DNA from: Saccharina japonica
Lineage: Eukaryota; Sar; Phaeophyceae; Laminariales; Laminariaceae
DNA: 64,000 nucleotides
Direction: 5' to 3'
Assembly: GCA_008828725.1 (NCBI GenBank)
Contig: MEHQ01004558.1
Location: 38,023-102,022, forward strand
Shown here: positions 52,732 through 63,294 of the stretch, piece by piece
Layout of the letters: every line of letters starts with the position of its first letter
Numbering within the stretch: the stretch's first letter is position 1
Program-made: the position numbers and the translations under genes
The notes under the pieces: generated by a model
Seen by the model: only the letters and a program-made list of their open reading frames with translations
Databases searched by the model: none
Told to the model about the DNA's origin: nothing

Positions 52732-53355
52732 TCAGTAAACGCGGGGATGGACCAAAAGTAGTCCCTCCTCGTCACCGTCAAAAATCGCCGAGACGAGGTT
52801 GTACCCCCACCCCCACCCCCATCCCTCCTCGTCACCGTCAAAAATCGCCGAGACGAGGTTGTTGCGTTCTTTCTCCACCCGAGCCTTAACCAACGACAAA
52901 CGACCCATCTCCTCCTCCAGACTTGCCACTCGTTCCTCCCGCGCCCGCCTCTCGTCCACCTCGCCATCCAGCGCCGCTTGGACTGCGCGCGTTTCCGCTT
53001 CCGCGCGCACCCTACCCTCGTGCTCCTTCGCCAACTTCGATGTTGCGTCGCGCCGCAGCCGCTCCTCGTTCTCCTTTGACAGCTTGTGCTCCGCAGCTCG
53101 TTTCTCCGCCGACCGACGGCCTTCAATCTCCTCACTGCACCGAGTAATGGCAGCGTCGCGCGCGCGAGTTGCGTCTTTGTGGCCGCGCTCCAACGCTTTG
53201 TAGTTACCGCGCTCCGCAGTTATCTCAGCGCGCCTGATCAACGCCGCTTCGGCGAGCGTAGTTCCCGTGCGAGCGGCGAACTCGTCGTTTATTTTTTTTA
53301 GAGCTGCCCTTCGAGTTTTTTTGGACTTCGGCCTTTTGCGTTGACTATTTGCCAT
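52732..53355 (-). CDS. Hypothetical coiled-coil protein
   Basis: An intronless 207-residue frame starting at the first ATG. A basic N-terminus (MANSQRKRPKSKKTRRAALK) is followed by a long charged alpha-helical region rich in Glu, Arg and Ala (about residues 20-165), which is strongly coiled-coil in character. Near the C-terminus NLVSAIFDGDEEG occurs twice, separated by a WGWGWGY stretch, from a DNA-level duplication at about 52770-52860. A TGA ends it at 52732, but the same frame continues past the stop with EVEDMQQAADTMHMYDGT and a hydrophobic poly-Leu run. The stop could therefore be a late truncation. GC-rich codon use supports coding. No family is recognised; a single-exon gene or the first ORF of a mobile element are both possible. 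Confidence 0.55.
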   Translation of the reverse strand: MANSQRKRPKSKKTRRAALKKINDEFAARTGTTLAEAALIRRAEITAERGNYKALERGHKDATRARDAAITRCSEEIEGRRSAEKRAAEHKLSKENEERLRRDATSKLAKEHEGRVRAEAETRAVQAALDGEVDERRAREERVASLEEEMGRLSLVKARVEKERNNLVSAIFDGDEEGWGWGWGYNLVSAIFDGDEEGLLLVHPRVY

Positions 53356-53967
53356 ATTGTACCAGAGTATCAGATTAGGCGATACTAGAAAACGTCGTTC
53401 TCGCCCGAAACTTACTGAATTACAGTGCGGTTTCTTGCAATACGTACGCAAGCTCCAAGCCTGTTATTTGAAGGTTTCACTTTTTCCATCAATAATGTTA
53501 AACAATACAATGCCCTGCAAACGAGCTCAAAAGTACGAAAAACACCACTTTTCACGTATAATAAAGGTCGCCAGGAAGCGGGTCAACAAACGTATTTATA
53601 CCAATACTAGATGATACGGTTTACCGGCGTTTCCCGGGGTATGAAGACCCAATTCGTGATATTCGCCGAGAAATTGACGACCTGCTGTTACTTTTTCTGG
53701 TGTTAGTCTAACATTAAGTTGTTTTAGGTCTTGGCGAGATTGTCGCTGATGCGGGGCAGGAATATCCAAATGGTTGTAGATTATTGGTGAACAGTTCTTC
53801 GACTTCATCATGCCACTTTTTTGTGGTCGCTAGGTACCCTACGCGCATATCTACTGTGAAACAGAGAAAACCCCAAACAAAATAAACGCAAATTAATGGC
53901 TAAAGCAAGTGAGATGCGTAACGTACCGGGTACGAGAACACAGCGACACGAGCCGAACAAAAAAATA

Positions 53968-54250
53968 CAGGACCTTCCTCGGGAACGGTTTTCCATCTTG
54001 GGAACGTTTCCTGCGGGATTTAGCCACCACGGGAACTCACGGGTGTTTTTGGACGGGAACTGACCTCCCCGGGAACCCTTCCCGCGGGAAGTAGCCACCA
54101 CGGGAACTCGCAGGATTTTTTGTACGGGAACCGGCCACCACGGGAAAACTTCCTGCGGGAACCGGCCACCACGGGAAATCTTCCCGCGGGAAGTAGCCAC
54201 CACGATAATTCACGGGACTTTTGTAAGCACCCACCACGGGAAGTCACGGG
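53968..54250. repeat. CCCGCGGGAA / CCACCACGGGAA array, copy 1
   Basis: Degenerate repeats of about 20-40 bp combining CCACCACGGGAA and TTCCCGCGGGAA palindromes. The array begins CAGGACCTTCCTCGGGAA, which appears reversed at the end of copy 2 (59575-59600). Confidence 0.75.
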
Positions 54251-54935
54251 ACGCGAATGAGCCACCGTGACTGTTGTATGTGTTGTGGGACATTGCATGA
54301 TACGCAGACATATATAAATAATAGCGTCCAAGAGAAATGTAAAAACGTTATACATGATGCACAGGGATCCATCTGGAACATTTCCGTGGATGCCCAGGGG
54401 ATACCCAGATAACAGCCCCGGTTTTTCGTTCGTTTTTTTTTCCGAGTGTTGGTGCGTGATTGAACTGAACCAATTGTATAATTGTTTAAACATAAAAAAT
54501 AAAAATGAGCAAAAAAAAACACACACACACCAACAATCTACAATCGACGTATGAAAACGCTGATCGGACACTTATATTTTTATCTTTTATGTTTGAAATA
54601 TTTGTTAACTATTATTTATTATTGATGATCCTTATTAATAATTAATACATTATTTCATTAATACGTACGTAACCTGGTAGACAAAATTGTAATTTTATTT
54701 TGAATTTTGATTTCTTAGTTTTATTATATTGATGTATTTATGTATTTTAAATTTTCAATATTTTTCAATATTTTTTATTAGTTAAATATTTTATATGGGA
54801 CTCTTGGTTCTAGTATAATATACCGGGTTTAATATAACTTGATATATATTGTTCAATATAACATTTACAAAATTACAAATTATAATTCCATAGTTTCATG
54901 TCATTTCAGACCTCGAACTGCTGTACGTAAGAATA
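54251..54935. other. AT-rich stretch, no gene seen
   Basis: Strongly AT-rich from about 54570 to 54900. Nothing recognisable. Confidence 0.5.
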
Positions 54936-55913
54936 TGTAATGGTATGGGCTACGAGCTGGGCCAGCCAAGAAACGTACAAAGCTTCCTAAAGTCGAATCT
55001 CGTGAACCACTGCGAATTAGGCTACACAAATTTGAAGCGCCAACCCTGACATACCAGTGCTTGTGCAAAAAAAAACGGTATATGAAAAATTATATACATA
55101 TTTTTTTCTCGACTCGATCTCGCCGAGATATCCGCGAAAACTCGAAAACAACATTTTTTTCATTCTAATTTCGTAAAAAAAATGTAATTTTCGATCAACA
55201 TGAAATTTGGTGAAGACAATGCTGAGGACACAAGGAGAAGATCGATGTAAGTCTCGTTGCCCAATTCTCCATCCATCAAGAGATATGACCAAAACTCGAT
55301 TCCATATATAAGTCAAGTAATTACGGAAAAATGGTATTTCCGCCATGCCCCGACCAATTTAGAGAGTTTTACTCTGACATTTTAACCACGTCTTTGAACC
55401 GTACGTGCAAAAATACCTGCCGCCTGCCCTCTTTGATTTTTCTTTTTTTCGTGTAGTTTTGATCGCTTTTGCATTTTTTTCGATTTTTGGATCGTCGTAT
55501 CTCTCTCGAGGAAAAAAAAAAAAAAAAGGGCAGGCGGCAAGTGTGTTGGTTAGTACATGATCTACACTGTGTCCAAATTCCAGGTCCAAACTCGTTAAAT
55601 TGGTCGGGGCATGGCCAATCTGCTTTAAAAACATTATTTTGGCTGGCCCAGCTCGTAGGAAGCCGGTAATTACCTCTGCATAGGTAATTGGTCCGTTTTC
55701 GTATAACTTGGATGGCATTCGTATTCGGTATTCGGGGTATTTATAATATCTGTGGGCCATACTTGAAGCCCACCGAGACAGATGTCATCTGGCTCAGGGA
55801 TTAATATAAGCTGCTTCTCTTCTACGCTTGACTCTACGGAAAGTGAGTAACACCAAGGATGCTTAATAGACAAACCTGCAAGGGGATACTCTGTCTCACC
55901 CAGTCTTATCACA
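54936..55913 (+). mobile_element. Solo LTR interrupted by a TA-flanked MITE
   Basis: LTR pieces 54936-54950 plus 55658-55913 form one TG..CA LTR, with AATA duplicated on both sides (54932-54935 and 55914-55917). The uninterrupted LTR at 56968 reads GGGCTAGGAAGG where this one has GGGCTA, then the 703-bp MITE, then TAGGAAG. The TA was therefore duplicated on insertion. Confidence 0.9.
54953..55655 (-). mobile_element. TA-flanked MITE, copy 2
   Basis: 703 bp, ends CGAGCTGGGCCAGCC and inverted, TA on both sides (54951-54952 and 55656-55657). It is closely similar to copy 1 in reverse orientation. It is the younger insertion, inside an older LTR. Confidence 0.92.
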
Positions 55914-55929
55914 AATATATATATATACA

Positions 55930-56340
55930 AGGGAACTTCGCCGTCGGCCCAGGCCGCCGGCGAAGCTAACGCAGGAGGAATAAGGTCCGCAATTACGATG
56001 CCAAGGGACAAACGCGTATCGTCTTGAAAAAAAATGAAATTAAAATACGTACATGACTGACCACAAACATGACGGCGGGGGGTATATTCGGTATACGGAA
56101 AGGAAGCACGAGGCACGAGCGTCGAGAACTACGGTTTTCCTGAGATACGATAAGTCACGAGGGTCGAGAACTGACGTTTTTCTGGGCTCATGAAATAATC
56201 TACTATTTTAATAGGGGCTTCGCCGCCGGCCCAGGCCGTCGGCGAAGCGAAGGAGGAATAAGGTCCGCAATACATCAGGTAGTTAACGATGCCAAGGGAC
56301 CGAGAGGCTAAGGCTCCAGTTTACGATGCCAAGGGACCGT
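55930..56340. repeat. Repeated GC hairpins with ATAAGGTCCGCAA tails
   Basis: CTTCGCCGTCGGCC-CA-GGCCGCCGGCGAAG at 55935-55966 recurs as GCTTCGCCGCCGGCC..GGCGAAGC at 56216-56250. Both are followed by GGAGGAATAAGGTCCGCAA and ACGATGCCAAGGGAC. The intervening 56060-56200 block also has a copy at 58980-59120 (GAGGCACG, GTCGAGAA, TTTTCCTGAGAT). Confidence 0.75.
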
Positions 56341-56967
56341 TGAAGAGACCCAGTTTGTATTGTTGATTCCTGACGTAATGAATGATGCAAAAAAGGCCCA
56401 TAACATCAAAAGAAGTCCCGTTAAAATATTGTCGATTATTGATCCCTGACGCAATAAATGAGCCCCAATCAAAGGCACACTCTCCAGCAAGAAAACACAC
56501 AAAGCAACGCAATGAGGCAAGCAAAGCCAAACCATGGAATAAAATCGACGGACTCTAAAATATGGTATACCCAAGCCACTTTCCCACAACGCACGACAGA
56601 CAACTAAAGGAGTGACGCGAAAGAAGCCCAACCCATCCATGTAAAAAAGCACAAAACATCAAAATATAGGGTGTTTTTCCGTGCAACACCATGCAACACC
56701 ATGCAACACACGCTAGACCAACGCCACATCCATCTACGCTCTCGTGTCCGGCAATGGTGCCCAAGAAGCCAAAGCCATGAAAAATCCACGAATGCCACGA
56801 ATGGAATATTCCACTCAACCGCTACTACCAAATAAAACGAAAACGATTTCCCGTGCTGCACACGATAGTCAACCGCTTAACAAATCGGGAAATCGACAAA
56901 ACAATTAAAATATAAAAAGCGTTTTCCCGTGCAACATACGCCGGACAACCGCCACGAACAGAATATT

Positions 56968-57218
56968 GTAATGGTATGGGCTAGGAAGGCCGGTAATTNA
57001 CTCTGCATAGGTAATTGGTCCGTTTTCGTATAACTTGGATGGCATTCGTATTCGGTATTCGGGGTATTTATAATATCTGTGGGCCATACTTGAAGCCCGG
57101 GGATTAATATAAGCTGCTTCTCTTCTACGCTTGACTCTACGGAAAGTGAGTAACACCAAGGATGCTTAATAGACAAACCTGCAAGGGGATACTCTGTGTC
57201 TCACCCAGTCTTATCACA
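56968..57218 (+). mobile_element. Solo LTR, uninterrupted
   Basis: 251 bp, TGTAATGGTATGGGC to CAGTCTTATCACA, with ATAT on both sides (56964-56967 and 57219-57222). Compared with the other copies it lacks the roughly 30-bp GAGCCAGATG-CATCTGGCTC hairpin after TTGAAGCCC. It provides the empty-site reference for the nested MITE. Confidence 0.9.
57000..57000. other. Ambiguous base N
   Basis: A single N inside the solo LTR, in AATTNACTCTGC; the other copies read AATTACCTCTGC. Confidence 0.9.
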
Positions 57219-57893
57219 ATATACCACCCCACCGCAATACCGTGGGATAAAACAAAAACAAATTCCCGTGCGACACACGACAGACAACCGCAACATCCAT
57301 CTACGAAAATCGACACAACAATCAAAATATAAAAAACGTTTACTACCAGTTCAACACACGACGTATAACTGCCATATCCATCTACGCTCATGTGTCTAAA
57401 ATACGGCAGGGATACCCAAGAAGCATACAAACGTTTTTTTCTCGTGCAACACGCGACAGACAACAGCCACATCCAGTTACGATCTCGTGCTTTCGGGAGT
57501 TATGCCCAAGAATTCAAAGCCATGGAGAAAAAGGAACATGACATCCCTCTACAAACCGAAGCGAACATTGAAAAGCTCAACAACAACAACAACACATTAA
57601 ATGGGCAACATACATACATATAATACCTGGTACAAAAAGTCTACGTCTGTAATATTAAAAATAATAATACCTGTTTACTCAAGGTTTACTTGAAAAAATA
57701 ATAATTGGTATCACTACGTCTATACGTAAAGGGGTACTTCAAATAATAACCTGGTATAGCGACACAAAAAAATACCCAATATACGAAAACACGAACTCGT
57801 AGTCGAACTCGTACGTAGCGACACTGAAAAATAAAAACATTACGTAACAACAACGTAAACAACATACCAACAACAACAGCAACAACAACTTAG

Positions 57894-57982
57894 CCCTTAT
57901 AGGACTGGAGTCCCGTTATGGGGACAAATTGCTTAGAATTAGAGTGGTTTGTCCACAAAACGGGACTGCAGTCCTCAAAGGG
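57894..57982. mobile_element. 80-90-bp piggyBac-like MITE, copy 4
   Basis: CCCTTATAGGACTGGAGTCC on the left and GGACTGCAGTCCTCAAAGGG on the right, with TTAG (mutated) and TTAA (57983-57986) outside. It has the GTTTGTCCAC core of the family. Confidence 0.75.
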
Positions 57983-58291
57983 TTAAGATGGGCAAAAAAA
58001 ATAACACGACGACAACATCTATCTATCAATACAATATCAATACCCGTACTCATACATTCATATCATACCATCCAGTATATGAACACTGTTTTTATGATAC
58101 GCTGCACTCGTATTGTTATGTGCAATGTGTACTAATATTAATACTGATAATATCATCAACATAATTTGATTATCAACATAACTTGATCATATTTTACTCT
58201 ATTATTATTATAATATTATTTGCCTTCCGACAATTGTTTCCTTTCTTTTTTCCATCTCATTTATTATCTTCGTACTTCAGTCTCTTCCTCC

Positions 58292-58565
58292 CTAGTCGTA
58301 ACTCAGATCCGGGGTCACAAAGTAGGCTCCTCTCCCTCCTCCTCAACTACGGTTCTTGCCTTCATTTTTATCGCGCAGAGGGTTCAGCCTTCCCAACGCT
58401 CGTCGACTTTCATCGAATTTTGCTAACTCACGCTCTCGCGCTTTCTGCTAGTCAAGATATTTTTAGCGAGAAAAAGTGCCTAAGAGTATGCACTCGGCGG
58501 GGCTCGAACTCGCTTTCTTGACGCTTACAGGCTTCGTGGTTACCTGCTAGCCCACCGGGGCGACC
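58292..58565 (-). mobile_element. SINE-like repeat with tRNA-like head, copy 4
   Basis: On the minus strand the 5' part (58565-58492) starts GGTCGCCCCGGTGGGCTAGC and has an A-box-like GGGCTAGCAGG and a B-box-like GAGTTCGAGCCCC. The acceptor stem does not close, so this is a tRNA-derived head rather than a gene. The body carries the family landmarks, ending GTGACCCCGGATCTGAG near 58296. It is the most complete member seen. Confidence 0.65.
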
Positions 58566-59309
58566 GTCAGGGCATTATTCGCATTATTCACTCAGAATGA
58601 AAAAGCTGACCCGATTAATTAATAATGTCTTCTTCAGGTGATACTATATTAATAGCAGCATCATGCACATACATACGTAGGGTGGTACCCAATACCATAC
58701 CTGGTATCAAGTAAATGACTGGTATCGTATATACGTAGAGGGGTGCTAAATTTTCATCCCTACACAAACTCCATCGTAAAAGTGGATGAACATATTAATA
58801 AAACTTGGATAGAAAATTTCGGACGGGGGGAAAATAAATCGAACTTGGATAAAAAACTTCGAAAGTTCATGAGGCGGGGGGGAAAAAAACTCATCACTGT
58901 AAGAGTCCGGATACGGAGCGGAGCGGTTTCATCCTCACATCCTCACACATTAAATCAATAGAACTTGAAAAATTTCACCACGCACGGCGGCGGAAAAAAA
59001 TTTCAACTACGGCGGGGGGTAGGAATGCGGACCGCGAGGCACGGACGTCGAGAAGTCAGGTTTTCCTGAGATCTGCAAATGGCCCGAGCGTGGAGAACTG
59101 ACGATTTACTGAGCTCAGACAATGATAAGAATATGGTATATATTCGATATATATATAAAGTATATAATATGAATCCGTGTACATGAATCGTACGAGTATT
59201 ACACCTTGAACAAATCATACGTACCATATAATATATAATATATTATATGTACCTGGCAATATGTACGTGCTGATCCCGTTTGGTTATCCCGTGCACAATG
59301 AAGACGCGG

Positions 59310-59605
59310 GAATAGTTCCCGCGGGAATGTTTTATTTTTCCACAGTTTTGGTTTGCACGGGATTCGGGAAGTCGAGATTTCCACGTGATTTTACGGCACG
59401 GGAACGGGAAACCACGGGATTTCAGCTATTTCCAAGAAATCTGTTTGGGTGGGAACGGGATATCAAGATTTCTTCGGGAACTGGTTGGGTGGGATCACGG
59501 GAACGATATTTGCACGGGAACGGGAAAAAAGCCCAATTCCCGTGAAATCCTGCGGGAAATATTCCCGCGGGAATTTTCCCGAGGAAGGTCCTGGAAAAAA
59601 ACAGA
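59310..59605. repeat. CCCGCGGGAA array, copy 2
   Basis: Repeats of ACGGGAACGGGA, CCACGGGAT and ATTCCCGCGGGAAT with a right end CCCGAGGAAGGTCCTG, matching inversely the left end of copy 1. Confidence 0.75.
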
Positions 59606-59904
59606 ACAAAAAGACAAATAAAAAACAAATTCTGTAATGAAACAAACTACAAATGACGCAGTAAGACAGGAGGAGCGCCCCTAGAACAAAAGCACACGTG
59701 CCCAAGAGGAACAGATAACTGCTGCACGGGCGAGTCCAATTGAATATTTCCAATTCTTCAATATTTGCAACCTTTTTTGGTCTCTCTTGTTAGTCTAAAC
59801 TCAGATCCGGGGTCACTAAGAAGGGTCTTCTCACCCCCCCAATAGATTCTGCTAGACAACCATGGGTTGGCGTCGAGTGGCAACGACGCTGTAAAACAAG
59901 CCAC

Positions 59905-60265
59905 CAGACTTTAGACATGAAACTACTGAGCTAACCAGTTTTTTTTTCTCATATCAAAACACAAACCGGACATAGACATGCAATTACTAAACTCACCAGT
60001 TTTTTTTCCTCATATCAAAACACAAACCGGATATAGGCATGAAATTACTAAACTAACCAGTTTTTTTTTTCATATCAAAACACAAACCGGAAATAGACAT
60101 GAAATTACTAAACTAACCAGTTTTTTTTTCCCATATCAAAACACAAACCAGACATAGACATGAAACTACTCAACTAACCAGTTTTTTTTTCTCATATCAA
60201 AACATAAACCGGACATAGACATGAACTTACTAAACTAACCAGTTTTTTTTCCAAATATCAAAACC
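59905..60265 (+). repeat. ~60-bp satellite, six units
   Basis: Six consecutive units of about 60 bp: AACCAGTTTTTTTT, ATATCAAAACACAAACC, GGACATAGACATGAA, ATTACTAAACT. They are about 90 percent alike. Confidence 0.95.
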
Positions 60266-60275
60266 CAAACCACAC

Positions 60276-61141
60276 ACTTAGTGTATATCTACTCCCATAT
60301 CGTACCAGGTAAGAACAGCAAAACCTTGAAACATAGACAAAAAACCTAGCATGAAGGAGGACCACCTTACATGCACGCACATAGATACAGCAAGGTCACC
60401 CCGACATGTTCAATTCACATGAAGGTTGGGGTCTTGTGGTGAGATACCCGGAAAAATTTACCGATTTCCATTGGGCGGTGGAAGTCTGGTCCGACATCGT
60501 CCTAAACCCCTGAAACTTGGTGCACATACCATGCGCCAAATGAAGGGGAGGGGTGGATGATGCATGGCATTAAGTCAGGCTTATTGAACTCATGAAACAA
60601 ACGCTTTGCCATTGACCGACCACACGACCAAAGAGACGGAACACCAAGCGGTACGTAGATATATTGACATCTTGAACGATAGAAGCCGGTACAAAGTGTA
60701 GGGGGATCGTTGGCCAAGCTTTCGGCAGCGAAGGTCTACTCGGGAGCATTAGTGGGGTAGCTACCCATGGTGAAACGTACATACGATGGAGGAAGCGACG
60801 TACGGGGCATCCTGATGCGTGAGTGAGACTTTGCGTTACGCAAGCTGGCCTTGAGCCTTGCACGGTAAAAATGACCTCCCTGGAGGAAAGTAACCAGTAC
60901 AGCAGCGGGGCAAGAAGATAGAAGATACGGTCGTGGGACGCCAGGATGGTTACCATGTAGATCGCCTGACACAAACGTGGGGCACTTGTGTTAAGGGTGT
61001 TGAACTTGGCTCCAGGCTATGAGCCCGTGTTGGAGACACTATTTAGTGTGGTGCGCCGGCAAAAGAACTGGAAGACACCAGACCCTCAACGAGTACTAGG
61101 ATTGGGAAGTCCCAGTAACTTGAACATTTCCCACTACAAAC
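60276..61141. other. Probable LINE 5' region, no gene seen
   Basis: No recognisable gene. Some of it may be the 5' untranslated part of the LINE that follows; I cannot see its 5' boundary. Confidence 0.4.
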
Positions 61142-62512
61142 ATGAACAAAAACAAGCTGGAGATAGTCTCGGAAGAGATTCAGAGAAAAACGGTGAGGCA
61201 GGGTAGGTGGAGTAAGAAAGACTGGAAGGGTAAAGTACTAGTAGTGCTGGTATTCGGAGTTCCTAGCGACATGACGAGAATAGAGTTCAAGAGGAAGTGC
61301 AACGAAGTAGGACTATACTGCTTTGCATTAGGACAAGTAGAAAGGGAGGGAGAGCATTTTCGAGTCACGCTTAAACCGAAAGCGAGCATGGAGTGGCAGA
61401 GATTAGAGACAAAACAAGTGTCGGCATGGGTTAGAAGACTAGGGTGGAGGGTATGTAAAGCTAATGGAATAGCGAATCTAAGACGTAGTCCTAGGGTGAA
61501 CGGAGGTAAGGGGAGGCAGGAAACAGCAACTGGCCCAAAGAGAATGGGAGAGAAATACAGTGGCGTAGAGCAAGAAGACAAAACCAGAAACGGAAACAGT
61601 AAGAAAGCTCAAAGAAAAGAACACAGAAGTAGCAACGAAGGAGAAAAAACGAAAGACAAGAGTCGAGCGAACAGTGAAACGAAGAATAACCTGAGAATAG
61701 GGTCATGGAACGTATGTGGATTCGCCACGGAAGAGCGCAAGAGGATAGAAATAGCCGAACAAGTAAGTGAGCGCGACTTAGACATAGTGGGAATTCAAGA
61801 GTCGTGGGAAAAAGAGGGGGGCGAAATAGGATGCACAATTGGAGAGTACGCATGGATAGGGAAAAAGAGAAAGGGGCAGAACAAGAAGAATAGGGGGGCG
61901 GGGGCAGTAGGGTTCCTAGTCAAATAATACCTGTGTGACATAATAGAAGTGATCAAAGACACGAAATTCGACGAAAGCATCTGGATAAAGATACCAGGGG
62001 AGAGGGGAGCGAAATATTATTTCTTAGGAAACATATATATGCTCCCAGAGTCGCAGAGTACGGTAAACGATACACAGAAGAAGTTCGGAGAAATAGCAGT
62101 AGATGTACAAAAATATAAAAGACAAGGAGAAGTAGTACTAGTCGGAGATTTTAACTCAAGAATTGGGAAGGCAAGCAACCCGAACGAGAACATTGGACAG
62201 TATGGGGAAGTAACAAAGAATAAGAACGGGGAAGAGATGCTGAAGTTCCTTAAGAACAATGAGATGAAGGCTCTGAACGGTAGAATAAAAAAACCAGAGC
62301 CAGAATGGACCAGACCGTGCATACAAAAGGGAGAAAGCTCCGTTCTTCACTTTATAGTGGTAGAAAATGGAAGTATTAATAGTAAGGAAACTGAAGTACA
62401 TGTATGCGCGGCGAACGTAGGAACTACAGATCACTGCCTTATATGGACAGACAGCCATCAGACGAGAGTTATAAAAAAAGGCGCGGTAGGAAATTGTACA
62501 GATGGCGAATAG
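61142..62512 (+). pseudogene. LINE ORF: N-terminal domain plus endonuclease, in-frame stop
   Basis: Starts at ATG 61142. Residues about 1-120 contain VLVFGVPSDMTRIEFKRKC and a beta-alpha pattern reminiscent of an RRM-like nucleic-acid-binding fold, followed by a Lys/Arg-rich hydrophilic linker. The endonuclease domain begins near 61695 (LRIGSWNVCGF, then DIVGIQESW) and continues to GDFNSRIG (about 62143) and TTDHCLIW. A TAA at 61925-61927 interrupts the domain between FLVK and YLCDII; the frame then stays open to 62512. Confidence 0.85.
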
Positions 62513-63294
62513 ATAAACTAGAAGTAAAGGAAAAACGGGTAGAATTCCAAGAAGAGATGACTAAAAATGCAGAGCATTTTTCCGGTCTGCTGGAAAGCAT
62601 AGGTACGACAAAGAACAATATAGAGAGAGATAGTGCAGGAGCGAGGATAATAGAAGGATGGGAGAAATTGGTCAAAACCACAGCAAGTAAAGTAATAGGA
62701 AAGAAGTTGATAATATGCAATAGAGCAGTAAAATGGTGGGATGAAGAAGTAAAAGAGGCTATAGGAGTAAGGAGAAAGGCACACGCAAGATACGCATCGA
62801 GCAAAACTACGTCAGGATGGGAGGAGTATGGTATTGCTAGAAATAAAGTAAAAAAGGTGGTTGAGAAGAAGAAGAAAGGGGTATGGAAAGACGTAGTTAA
62901 TAAAACGAATGAAGACTTTGATGGCGGGATGAAGCAGATGTGGGTAGGGATAAAAGGGATACTAGGCAAACAAGCAGGAGAGGCAGATACGGGGATAGCT
63001 ACATTAAGAGCACAGAACGGTAAAATGGTTAGTAGTTCGAAGGGGAAAAGGGAAGTACTTGTAGAACATTACCGCAAGCTAGGGACGCCCACAACCAACG
63101 AAACGTTCGACAAAGAATTTGAGAAAGATATCAACGCGTGGGCGGAGGCGAACGTAGATGCATCAGAAAGGGAAGACAGTGGCTCAGAAGGGTTACAGGG
63201 AGAGTTCACAAGAGAAGAAGTTAAAAAGTGTGTAGCTAAACTTAAGAATAGAAAGGTAGCAGGGGCAGACCAAATAGTTTTAATGAATTTATGA
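62473..63294 (+). pseudogene. LINE ORF: linker between endonuclease and RT
   Basis: After a -1 shift at an A7 run the frame reads KKRRGRKLYRWRIDKLEV and on through a Lys-rich linker (VKWWDEEVKEAIGVRRK, KKVVEKKKKG). It reaches the RT-leading KCVAKLKNRKVAGAD and closes at 63294 because of a further shift. Confidence 0.8.

Larger units (their letters stand above)
56440..57540. repeat. Degenerate minisatellite interrupted by a solo LTR
   Basis: Five or more loose copies of a roughly 100-120-bp unit containing TTTCCCGTGCAACACACG, ACAACCGCCACATCCA and TCTACGCTCGTGT. The 56968-57218 LTR sits inside it. Confidence 0.7.

Noticed and set aside
52575..53203. Other long frames at 53135-52575 (minus) and 52799-53203 (plus)
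   Set aside because: Shadows of the GC-rich coiled-coil ORF; Arg- or Ser-rich with no independent support.
61180..62969. Minus-strand frames opposite the LINE
   Set aside because: Ser/Phe/Leu-rich antisense shadows of the Lys-rich LINE frame.
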